Source of the DNA: Adiantum capillus-veneris
Lineage: Eukaryota > Streptophyta > Polypodiopsida > Polypodiales > Pteridaceae
Direction of reading: 5' to 3'
DNA: 64,000 nucleotides
Assembly: GCA_014529385.2 (NCBI GenBank)
Contig: CM043970.1
Coordinates: 61,805,996 to 61,869,995, forward strand
The translations under genes were made by a program, and so were the position numbers. Below the pieces are notes generated by a model. It saw nothing but the letters and a program-made list of their open reading frames with translations, was not told the origin of the DNA and ran no database searches. Each line of letters opens with the position of its first letter. Position 1 is the stretch's first letter. Of the stretch, positions 54,593 to 64,000 are shown piece by piece.

Positions 54593-56734
54593 CCTAGGAT
54601 AAAATATGCAATGTCCGAGCGCCCAAGGCCTTTAGGGCTTCACCACTTATTGAATCTCCAACCTAGGCATACTAACTGACCTGTTCTTTACAGCTTGAAA
54701 CTCCCATTGAGCCCGTAACACATTAAAAATATTACAATGTCTTGAAATTAATCGGGAATTTACAATACAGGACCATTTTGGAAAGATGTGTAACTCCAAT
54801 CTTTACTTCTTCTTCATGTTGTTCTTCAATGTACACCCGTAAGGCTCGGGCCTTTAGCAGCTTCTGTTAACTGACGTCGACCCAGTTAACATTCTCCCTT
54901 CAGATTTTAGTGTCCGTCCTCGGACACTATTGAAAAGTGTCTGTGGAGGCTATGGAAGGTTTTTGATTGGTTGTTGATGGGCTGATTGTTCTCATTGTCA
55001 TTGAATTTATTGATGAGTTTCAATTTTCTGCAACATCTTGATTGGTTCGAAGATGTTTGATGTGAGAGATGATGTTGCATTTGTCCGTTGTAATAGCATA
55101 ATGATGAGGTTGCTGTTTATTTATGAAAAGTATGTACAAGGGAAGTAGAATGATGACGTTCTAAATTAGGGTCTAATATCTGCATGACCAAAGGAAAAAA
55201 ACCCAGTGGAAAAAAGTGCCTTTGGAATACACGCATTATTAGAGTACTTATTAGCATGGAAAATATTGACAAAGTACTCAAGGGATTATTTGTTGATAGA
55301 TATGGAATTAAAAAGGTAGCAAATATGAGAGGGTAGCATGATGAAACATTGGTTTGTCTATTGTAGTCCACTCAAGGTGAATAGGTGGAAGCAAAAAAGA
55401 GTATCTAATGCATATTGTCTAATGGAGGGACATCCTATATGCATACATAGAAATGCATGGGAAACAATATGCTATGCAAGAAAGATTTGAGGGGTTCTTC
55501 AAAAAGATAGTGTAGCTATAAAAGCATATGACATGGCTTTTCAAGATGGCACCCCTTTAAGAATGGTTTTGGTTGTGGAGGATATGTGCTCTCATCTTAT
55601 TGTGCACTGTCCATTAGTGTTGCACTCTACGATACTCCACCAATTGTAAGTTAATAGACTTCCACTCTTATGCTCATCTCATCCAGCATGAGCAACACAA
55701 CCCAGATATGATCACCTCTTCCAGATTGAGCGTAAGCCTAATAATTATGAATCTTAGCACAGAGTTTATTACGACTCTGACTATGCCAAAGAGTGTTTTT
55801 TGCACCTTGGTGACTTGAATTTTTAAATTCTTCTGTTTACTGCAAATGTTTCTTTATGTAAAAGTAAGCTTGAATCCTCAAAAAGAGGATTAGTGAAGGA
55901 CCAAGTTGGCATTGAAGGTTTCTTTTGCCATACCTGTTTTATCATCTTTTAATTAAAAGCTTTGTTGGTTGGGTTGTCCTTGTTTGACTGTGAAGACTCC
56001 ATTATATGTTTGATTCTCCAATTAGGCTTGTTGTAAGAAGTCTTTAATGTTGTGGTAGGTCTCTATTGGTTGTCGGCATTTGGCTTTTGACTAGGAGCAT
56101 TGGAAGACTTGGGAATCCAAATCTCTCTTTGTATCTCCTTTGTTGACTTTGCTTCACTCTAGGTCTTGTTGAGTTCTTAAGACCTTCATGCAAGTCTGGT
56201 GTAGCTGCAGCTGGCTTGTGATTGACTAGTAGACAAATTTTTGTATAGCGAATCCTTATCCAAGAGGAACATTCTTTGAGATCCGTCTTTGTTCTGTATC
56301 CTCTTGAGAGTTGTGGTAGACTTTAGCATCTTTCAATGTTGTTTTGTTGTATACCTGCTTCTTAAGTATCCTAGGATATTTTTAAGGTTGATACCTTGTG
56401 GGCCTTCTTTCTTGGGAGGGACTTGACGTTACCTCATACGCTCTTACCTAAGGTTTTGGTATCCATATGTGTCTATTACTTTTGTAGTAATCATGTTCCT
56501 TTAAGCTCCATTGTGATGCTATCCATCCCATGTGTTTGTCTTTTTGTGTTGATTTCTTGTCCTCAATCCAAATCGGATCTCTGAATTTGACTAAACTGCT
56601 CAAAACAAACACTTGCTTGACTTTTGTTTGCTTTCCTAAGTACTTTGGCTTAAATATCTTTTCTTTTCTCGGTGTCTTCTTAGAGGGTTAAGTTGGGTTA
56701 GCAATTGACTTGAAGTTTTGAAGCCTGATTTGCT

Positions 56735-57250
56735 TCAAGAAGATGATCCATGAGGGTTCTTTGATGTAGAGGCATATGCTGTCACACCTTCTTTACTAAT
56801 CGGTGGAAGTTCCACTTTAGCTTTACCTTTGTATGAAAGATTTTTCTTTGATTCTTGTGACTTTTGCAACTTTGAATCTAACATTAATGGTATCTGTATT
56901 TGTTGCTTGTTGCCAACACTTGGGAAAGAGAGTATCAAGATTGTATCTTCTCTGTAGGCCTTATGTTGTTCTAACCACTGATGTCCAAGGATGACATCTG
57001 CAAGCATTTCCTTTGAAGGCTTCAGCTGAAACTATACCTACTCTTCATGATTTTGGATGCTAAGGGTAGCAACCATTTCTTCTTGTCTTGTATGCACACC
57101 TAGCTTTGTTTTGCTAGCATGCTTGCATGGAGTTATCTAGAGGATCCTTTTGATGTTCTCTGCAATCATATTTCACTTTGCTTCTTTATCCAGTAGAGCA
57201 TTGCATCTGACACTTGCTCCATTTACACTACTGGGGACTATAGCTATTCT
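56735..57250 (-). pseudogene. Gypsy protease remnant, unit 1
   Basis: The minus strand reads NGASVRCNALLDKEAK, a break, NMIAENIKRIL, then after stops MLADVILGHQWLEQHKAYRE with the tail LILSFPSVGNKQQIQIPLML. The first part resembles the CxALLDSGAxxNMI active-site region with Ser-Gly replaced by Lys-Glu. The second is the closing ILGxxWL motif. It is not catalytically competent. Confidence 0.7.
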
Positions 57251-57534
57251 CAATGTTGGTTCTATTGAAGATCCCTGTTCTGCTTTTGCCATGGTCTCGT
57301 CTTGATCTAATTGTGTCTTTATGGAGTGTGGCTTGAGACTCTGTCTTTCGATCCGACTTTCATCAACTGATTTAGCTAGAAATGACTGGATCTTTGGACT
57401 TCTTTTTCCCTTGTGTAAAGTTTAGGTCTAGTTAAGAAACCCTTTGTATAACCCATACCAAGGGCATTTACCAAGTGTTGATACATGAGGCTGATTGGTT
57501 TGCCCCTTTGAGCAAGCAATGGAAGAAACAATAG

Positions 57535-57816
57535 ATGGAAGCTCAATGGGTGGAGGTGACGAATAATATTTGGAATCCACAATGGCCTCAATTTATGAAG
57601 ATATTTCTATGGAAGGTCCTGTGGGGGGCTTTTCCAATAGGTGCCAAGATTCAATCATGTGGTATGGGGTATGATAGGTGTACAAGGTGGAGATTGGGTA
57701 GCGAAGACATTGCCCACTTTTTCTTTGAATGCCCCACAATTAGAGGCTTGGCAGGAAAGGTGTGCAAATGGATACGAAGAACGTGGAAGTTAGGGTTTTT
57801 CAAGAAGGATATGTGA
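57535..57816 (+). pseudogene. LINE zinc-binding RT fragment (zf-RVT), unit 1
   Basis: The plus-strand frame reads NIWNPQWPQFMKIFLWKVLW, FPIGAKIQSCGMGYDRCTRW, IAHFFFECPTIRGLAGKVCK, the zf-RVT pattern found after the RT of plant LINEs (KxFLWxxLxxxLPTxxxLxxxG...C..C...E...HxFFECP). A 93-codon piece, opposite in strand to the surrounding gypsy remnant. Confidence 0.82.
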
Positions 57817-57834
57817 CTTGCCTCAATCAATTGA

Positions 57835-58534
57835 ATCACACACACTAACGATTGCAAAACGCACACATGACTAATCCTATCATGCAATACACTAATCACA
57901 AGCACACACACATAGATCTATCAAGCACCACACTCTAATCAAACCTACATACGCACACAAGAAGAAGAGGTCAATCACCAAGATTACAGAGAGATTAACC
58001 AGTAATTAGTTACGATCCATCTAATCAAAGCATCATTAGCAATCACAAGAAGTATGAGAGAGGCATAGTGAAAGAGAAATAATCATTGATTAGTGTTAAT
58101 CAAGTCACATGAGCGAGGAGAAACTCAAGGACTCCAGAGCCACACACCTCAAGAGCTCTCACCAAAGAGTGGTCTCAGCAAATGAGCTTGAGAACCCTAA
58201 TTTCTTTTACACACTGCCTTATATACCTAGGATAAAATATGCAATGTTCGAGCGCCCAAGGCCTTTTGGGCTTCACCACTTACTGAATCTCCAACCTAGG
58301 CATACTAACTGACCTGTTCTTTACAGCTTGGAACTCCCATTGAGCCTATAACACATAAAAAATATTACAATGGCTTGAAATCAATCAAGAATTTACAATA
58401 CAGGACCACTTTGGAAAAATGTGAAAAATGTGTAACTCCAATCTTTACTTCTTCTTCATGTTGTTCTTCAATGTACACCTGTAAGGCTCGGGCCTTTAGC
58501 AGCTTCTGTTAAACTGACCTCGACCCAGTTAACA
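57835..58534 (-). mobile_element. LTR copy 2 of the tandem chain (partial)
   Basis: Matches 54200-54891, including the TATA box and the start TGTTAACTGGGTCG at 58534 (minus strand), followed by the purine tract TGCCCCCTTCCGATTT on the plus strand. The 3' end of the LTR is replaced by the LINE fragment side of unit 1. Confidence 0.75.
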
Positions 58535-60389
58535 TGCCCCCTTCCGATTTTAGTGTCCGTCCTCGGCCACTATTGAAAAGTGTCTGTGGAGGCTATGGAA
58601 GGTTTTTGATTGGTTGTTGATGGGCTGATTGTTCTCATTGTCATTGAATTTGTTGATGAGGTTCAATTTGCTGCAACATCTTGATTGGTTTGAAGATGTT
58701 TGATGTGAAAGATGATGTTGCATTTGTCTGTTGTAATAGCGTAATGATGAGGTTGCTGTTTATTTATGAAAAGTATGTACAAGGGAAGTAGAATGATGAC
58801 GTTCTAAATTAGGCTCTAATACCTGGATGACCAAAGGAAAAAAACCCAGTGGAAAAAAGTGCCTTTGGAATACACGCATTATTAGAGTACTTATTAGCAT
58901 GGAAAATATTGACAAAGTACTCAAGGGATTATTTGTTGATAGATATGGAATTAAAAAGGTAGCAAATATGAGAGGTAGCATGATGAAACATTGGTTTGTC
59001 TATTGTAGTCCACTCAAGGTGCATAGGTGGAAGCAAAAAAGAGTATCTAATGAATATTGTCTAATCGTGGGACATCCTTTATGCATACATAGAAATGTAT
59101 GGGAAACAATATGCTATGCAAGAAAGATTTGAGGGGTTCTTCAAAAAGATAGTGTAGCTATAAAATCATATGAAATGGATTTTCAAGTTGGCACCCCTTT
59201 AAGAATGGTTTTGGTTGTGGAGGATATGCGCTCTCATCTTATTGTGCACTGTCCATTAGTGTTGGACTCTACGATACTTCACCAATTGTAAGTTAATAGA
59301 CTTCCACTCTTATACGCATCTCATCCAGCATGAGCAACACAACCCAGATATGATCACCTCTTCCAGATTGAGCGTAAGCCTAATAATTATGAATCTTAGC
59401 ACAGAGTTTATTACGACTCTGACTATGCCAAAGAGTGTTTTTTGCACCTTGGCGACTTGAATTTTTAAATTCTTCTGCTTACTGCAAACGTTTCTTTATG
59501 TAAAAGTAAGCTTGAATCCTCAAAAAGAGGATTAGTGAAGGACCAAGTTGGCATTGAAGGTTTCTTTTGCCATACCTGTTTTATCATCTTTTAATTAAAA
59601 GCTTTGTTGGTTGGGTTGTCCTTGTTTGACTGTGAAGACTCCATTATATGTTTGATTCTCCAATTAGGCTTGTTGTAAGAAGTCTTTAATGTTGTGGTAG
59701 GTCTCTATTGGTTGTCGGCATTTGGCTTTTGACTAGGAGCATTGGAAGACTTGGGAATCCAAATCTCTCTTTGTATCTCCTTTGTTGACTTTGCTTCACT
59801 CTAGGTCTTGTTGAGTTCTTAAGACCTTCATGCAAGTCTGGTGTAGCTGCAGCTGGCTTGTGATTGACTAGTAGACAAATTTTTGTATAGCGAATCCTTA
59901 TCCAAGAGGAACATTCTTTGAGATCCGTCTTTGTTCTGTATCCTCTTGAGAGTTGTGGTAGACTTTAGCATCTTTCAATGTTTTTTTGTTGTATACCTGC
60001 TTCTTAAGTATCCTAGGATATTTTTAAGGTTGAGACCTTGTGGGCCTTCTTTCTTGGGAGGGACTTGACGTTACCTCATACGCTCTTACCTAAGGTTTTG
60101 GTATCCATATGTGTCTATTACTTTTGTAGTAATCATGTTCCTTTAAGCTCCATTGTGATGCTATCCATCCCATGTGTTTGTCTTTTTGTGTTGATTTCTT
60201 GTCCTCAATCCAAATCGGATCTCTGACTTTGACTAAACTGCTCAAAACAAACACTTGCTTGACTTTTGTTTGCTTTCTTAAGTACTTTGGCTTAAATATC
60301 TTTTCTTTTCTGGGTGTCTTCTTAGAGGGTTAAGTTGGGTTAGCAATTGACTTGAAGTTTTGAAGCCTGATTTGCTTCAAGAAGATGAT

Positions 60390-61000
60390 CCATGAGGGTT
60401 CTTTGATGTAGAGGCATATGTTGTCACACCTTATTTACTAATCGGTGGAAGTTACACTTTAGCTTTACCTTTGTATGAAAGATTTTTCTTTGATTCTTGT
60501 GACTTTTGCAACTTTGAATCTAACATTAATGGTATCTGTATTTGTTGCTTGCTAACACTTGTTGCTTGGTATCTGTATTTGTTGCTTGCCAACACTTGGG
60601 AAAGAGAGTATCAAGATTGTATCTTCTCTGTAGGCCTTATGTTGTTCTAACCACTAATGTCCAAGGATGACATCTGCAAGCATTTCCTTTGAAGGCTTCA
60701 CCTGAAACTTTACCTACTCTTCATGATTTTGGATGCTAAGGGTAGCAACCATTTCTTCTTGACTTGTATGCACACCTAGCTTTGTTTTGCTAGCATGCTT
60801 GCATGGAGTGATCTAGAGGATCCTTTTGATGTTCTCTGCAATCATATTGCACTTTGCTTCTTTTTCCAGTAGAGCATTGCATCTGACACTTGCTCCATTT
60901 ACACTACTAGGGACTATAGCTATTCTCATTGTTGGTTCTATTGAAGATCCCCATTCTGCTTTTCCCATGGTATCATCTTGATCTAATTGTGTCTTTATGG
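60390..61000 (-). pseudogene. Gypsy protease remnant, unit 2
   Basis: SSVNGASVRCNALLEKEAKC, then NMIAENIKRIL, a stop, followed by the counterpart of the ILGHQWLEQ segment. The active-site Asp is Glu here and Ser-Gly is Lys-Glu, so the protease is dead. It is the homologue of 56735-57250. Confidence 0.7.
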
Positions 61001-61210
61001 AGTGTGGCTTGAGACTCTGTCTTTCGATCCGACTTTCATCAACTGATTTATCTGGCAATGACTCGATCTTTGGACTTCTTTTTCCCTTGTGTAAAGTTTA
61101 GGTCTAGTTAAGAAACCCTTTGTATAACCCATACCAAGGGCATTCACCAAGTGTTGATACATGAGGCTGATTGGTTTGCCCCTTTGAACAAGCAATGGAA
61201 GAAACAATAG

Positions 61211-61492
61211 ATGGAAGCTCAATGGGTGGAGGTGACGAAGAATATTTGGAATCCACAGTGGCCTCAATTTATGAAGATATTTCTGTGGAAGGTCTTGTGG
61301 GGGGCTTTTCCAATAGGTGCCAAGATTCAATCATGTGGTATGGGGTATGATAGGTGTACAAGGTGTAGATTGGGTAGCGAAGCCGTTGCCCACTTTTTCT
61401 TGGAATGCCCGACAATTAGAGACTTGGCAGGAAAGGTGTGCAAATGGATACGAAGAACGTGGAAGTTAGGGTTTTTCAAGAAGGATTTGTGA
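61211..61492 (+). pseudogene. LINE zinc-binding RT fragment (zf-RVT), unit 2
   Basis: Same frame as 57535-57816. Here it keeps CTRCRLGSEAVAHFFLECPT, i.e. the C-x2-C pair is intact where unit 1 has Cys to Trp. This shows that unit 2 is closer to the ancestral fragment at this site. Confidence 0.82.
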
Positions 61493-61505
61493 CTTGCCTA
61501 AATCA

Positions 61506-62195
61506 ATCAAATCACACACACTAACGATTGCAAAACGCACACATCACTAATCCTATCATGCAACACACTAATCACAAGCACACACACATAGATCTATCAA
61601 GCACCACACTCTAATCAAACCTACATACGCACACAAGAAGAAGAGGTCAATCACACAAGATTACAGAGAGATTAACCAGTAATTAGTTATGATCCATCTA
61701 ATCAAAGCATCATTAGCAATCACAAGAAGTATGAGAGAGGCATAGTGAAAGAGAAATAATCATTGATTAGTGTTAATCAAGTCACATGAGCGAGGAGAAA
61801 CTCAAGGACTCCATAGCCACACACCTCAAGAGCTCTCATCAAAGAGTGGTCTCAACAAATGAGTTTGAGAACCTTAATTTCTTTTACACACTTCTGTATA
61901 TACCTGGGATAAAATATGCAATGTCCGAGCGCCCAAGGCCTTTAGGGCTTCACCACTTACTGAATTTGCAACCTAGGCAAACTATTTGACATGCTCTTTA
62001 TAGCTTGGAACTCCCATTAATCCTGTAACACATTAAAAATATTACAATGGCTTGAAATAAATCGGGAATTTATATACATGACCATTTTGGGAAAATGTGA
62101 AAAATGTGTAACTCAAATCTTTACTGCTTCTTCGCGTTGTTCTTTCATGTGCATCTGTAAGGCTCGGGCATTTAGCAGCTTCTGCTAAAGTGACT
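61506..62195 (-). mobile_element. LTR copy 3 of the tandem chain (partial)
   Basis: Matches the LTR from CACACACTAACGATTG to about CTTCTGCTAA. Homology ends near 62195, just before the expected LTR terminus, and the TATA region is altered (GTATATAC). It is therefore the decayed right end of the chain. Confidence 0.7.
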
Positions 62196-63524
62196 TTGGC
62201 TCTGTGAATAGAAGAATTGGAGCATAAGAGCACTTGCATCTCAGTGGGGGAAACAAATTGATGTTAACGTGCAAATGACAAGAAAAACGAGTGCCTCTAT
62301 AGCCTTGCACGAGTCACACCGTCGGTAGGAAGAACTATTGCACGACCGAAAACACCTGTGATAAACACTTATAAAGATTTATGAAAAACCCTTCAAGAAT
62401 GGAGCACACTTGAAATTAGGAGAAATCAAGGATATCATGACAAATCGCATCTCATGGAGATGTCTGTAGGGTATCCATAGGCAAAAAACAGATGAGAAAT
62501 AAAAGAGTTATGGCCACTCGAACATGGAGGTGTCCACTTTCTTGCTAAAAAAATGATCTCTCTGGAAGTTGTGCAGATGTTGCAGCTATTAAAATGGGGG
62601 TTCTATTATGTTATATTCCCCAATATTTTTCTCTCTCCTCAGCCGACAAGGCTCTCTTGGTAGGCATCTTTCAATTGGCTCATTTTTTGCCCTTTATGGG
62701 TGAAAAATGAGGTGTCGGACGTGACCCTTTGACCAAGGGAATGGGGTGGGGATAAGTGACTGGGGACCAAAAAGTAGGACAGGTTCCTGGGAAGGTGGTG
62801 TGAACAAGCTGAAAAAAGGCACCATCTCATTCCCGTAGCCTCCACGAGTCCATGAAGCCCATCAAGCCAAGCTTCTCTCCAATTCATACACCTAAAGGGT
62901 ACTCCCCGTTTAGGCTATATACCCCCCACTTCCCACTTTTCCCTTATCATGTGGGATAATCCCCATGACACTTGGCAACTTCCTCCTCACTCCTCCCAAA
63001 TCCCTCATGCCCAAATAATTCCAGCTTCTCCCCCAAGCAGGAGAGCTTCTCGACCAAACTTTCCTCAAGCATAACTTGCTACTTCGGTCACCGAATAACA
63101 CACCATAACACACGGATTGAAGCCCATCATCTTGGCTACATCTAGAACTCTTAAACCTCAGCATTTCTAATTCTAGTTATCAAGTTGGCCCAGTTGCCCT
63201 TGTCACATGCACCTGCAATCACTTTCTAAGTTAAGACCGCCCACTTTGGATGCTCATAACTCATGATGTACATGTCCGACTTACAAGCTATAAAGCACGG
63301 CTGAAAATATTCATTATAAATCATGTTTTGGGGACTCAAAAAATCCAAAACATCAGCACCCAAGCCTGGAAAAATCACACCTTTGTACATGAATTTTTAC
63401 AGGACCACTTCCAAAACTTGCAGGGCTATGTACACATATATACATGAGGCTAGTGGGCAGGCTTTTTGGCATGACTAAGTGGCTTTATGCTCATCCCAAA
63501 AATGCCTAACAATGTGAAGGCGTG
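62196..63524. other. 1.3 kb without recognised gene
   Basis: Short minus-strand frames (62639-62887, 62910-63164) show no domain. It could be noncoding sequence of the CACTA copy that starts at about 63525, but no transposon end was identified. Confidence 0.4.
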
Positions 63525-64000
63525 AATGAAATCCTTGCTTATAGCAAAAACTGTGTGTGCCATTGAGGATGCATTTCCTCGATTGGTTCTTCTTCGTTAA
63601 ATCCACCCCTTGGTTCACATGGTTGAGGATCTCGCTATATTTGGACTAGTGCACGCACGATGGATGTTCTTTTTAGAGATGGTTTCAAAGACTTTGCAGC
63701 TACAATCTCAGCCATAGGCATGTTTGGCCAAAGCGTGCATTGTGCAAGAGGCATTTGTTTACATCTCATAGTATTTGGCACAGGTTGATTCCTCAATACC
63801 TCACATGTAGTCAGACGAGGAGGATGCAAGGATGACTTCACACCTTTCAAGTGGAAAGGAAAAATTTGTTAACATGGATATGAATCTGTCTCGAGTGGTC
63901 AATAACTTTTGTATTCTCAATGCAAAAGGTATGACCAAGCGGGTGGACTAGTGGACAATGGCAAAGACAAGGCGTTTGCAAGAGAGAGAAGCATCAAAAC
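63525..64000 (+). pseudogene. Second CACTA tnp2 copy, DUF4218 part, runs off the window
   Basis: The plus strand reads TVCAIEDAFPRLVLLR, a stop, HPLVHMVEDLAIFGLVHARW, MFFLEMVSKTLQ, then ARMTSHLSSGKEKFVNMDMN and LSRVVNNFCILNAKGMTK. This is a clear homologue of the minus-strand segment 38800-39240. Several stops show it is decayed. It is on the opposite strand from the first copy and truncated on its left at about 63525. Confidence 0.85.

Larger units (their letters stand above)
53855..54891 (-). mobile_element. LTR shared by the split gypsy element and the tandem chain
   Basis: On the minus strand the LTR starts TGTTAACTGGG at 54891 after a purine tract and contains a TATATAAGG promoter box (54584-54592). 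It ends near 53855, followed by a putative PBS region (TGGATTAGATACTCGAG) and the gag start. The left edge is uncertain because no clear CA end was found. Its part from about 54200 onward recurs at 57835-58534 and 61506-62195. Confidence 0.65.
54892..57834 (-). mobile_element. Tandem unit 1, internal region (gypsy-derived, decayed)
   Basis: It begins with a purine tract (54892-54908 on the plus strand, TTCTCCCTTCAGATTTT) preceded on the minus strand by a pol-tail-like VRGRTLKSEG. Most of the stretch has no readable domain. The recognisable parts are the protease remnant (56735-57250, minus) and the LINE zinc-binding fragment (57535-57816, plus). The whole block is repeated at 58535-61505. Confidence 0.75.
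58535..61505 (-). mobile_element. Tandem unit 2, internal region
   Basis: Near-copy of 54892-57834 over its entire length. It differs by point changes and a small duplication at about 60540-60580 (TATCTGTATTTGTTGCTTG repeated). It contains the same broken protease and LINE fragment. The plus-strand frame 58827-59132 (101 codons) is open here but broken in unit 1. I do not recognise it. Confidence 0.8.

Overview
The window looks like repeat-dominated nuclear DNA of a land plant. The main evidence is a CACTA (En/Spm) transposase of the plant tnp2 type with DUF4218 and DUF4216 regions, a pentatricopeptide (PPR) gene fragment, intron-bearing exons of a plant-type TATA-box-binding protein (TBP), Ty1/copia and Ty3/gypsy elements, a primer-binding site resembling initiator tRNA-Met, and GT-AG introns. 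Long CT/GA arrays and one gypsy element whose polymerase reads like the lineage known from fungi make a fern or another non-angiosperm plausible, but I cannot fix the species. No rRNA, tRNA, CRISPR array or bacterial operon was seen.

Layout. 1-3.5 kb: a decayed Ty1/copia element (minus strand), cut off in gag. 3.5-11.5 kb: a tandem array of intron-containing TBP-like gene copies (plus strand), all disrupted. One copy is broken by a 2.8 kb insertion bounded by CT repeats. 11.5-16.8 kb: a minus-strand gypsy element of fungal-like type, with a recognisable 3' LTR that sits inside a TBP exon. 16.8-23.5 kb: a second, plus-strand, heavily decayed gypsy element, interrupted by palindromic foldback elements. 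24.4-31.1 kb: an LTR retroelement with both 1.6 kb LTRs, a PBS, gag, protease and reverse transcriptase, but no RNase H or integrase. 31-34.9 kb: mostly unassigned. 34.9-54.9 kb: a minus-strand gypsy element (LTR, gag, protease, RT) whose gag is split by about 16 kb of DNA at 37.26/53.25 kb. That insert has CACTA-like ends and carries a broken tnp2 transposase, a LINE fragment, large GA arrays, another LTR, one undisrupted three-exon gene of unknown function (394 codons) and a second hypothetical gene. 53.9-62.2 kb: a tandem chain of about 3.65 kb LTR-internal units, each internal segment carrying a gypsy protease remnant and a LINE zinc-binding fragment. 63.5-64 kb: the start of a second tnp2 copy, plus strand.

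Almost every recognised coding region is a broken mobile-element gene. The exceptions worth attention are the TBP-like array, the PPR fragment and the intact three-exon minus-strand gene at 50.05-51.41 kb with 65-bp repeats just upstream. Domain assignments come from reading translations by eye. Exon limits and LTR edges are predictions, and identities and ages were not computed.
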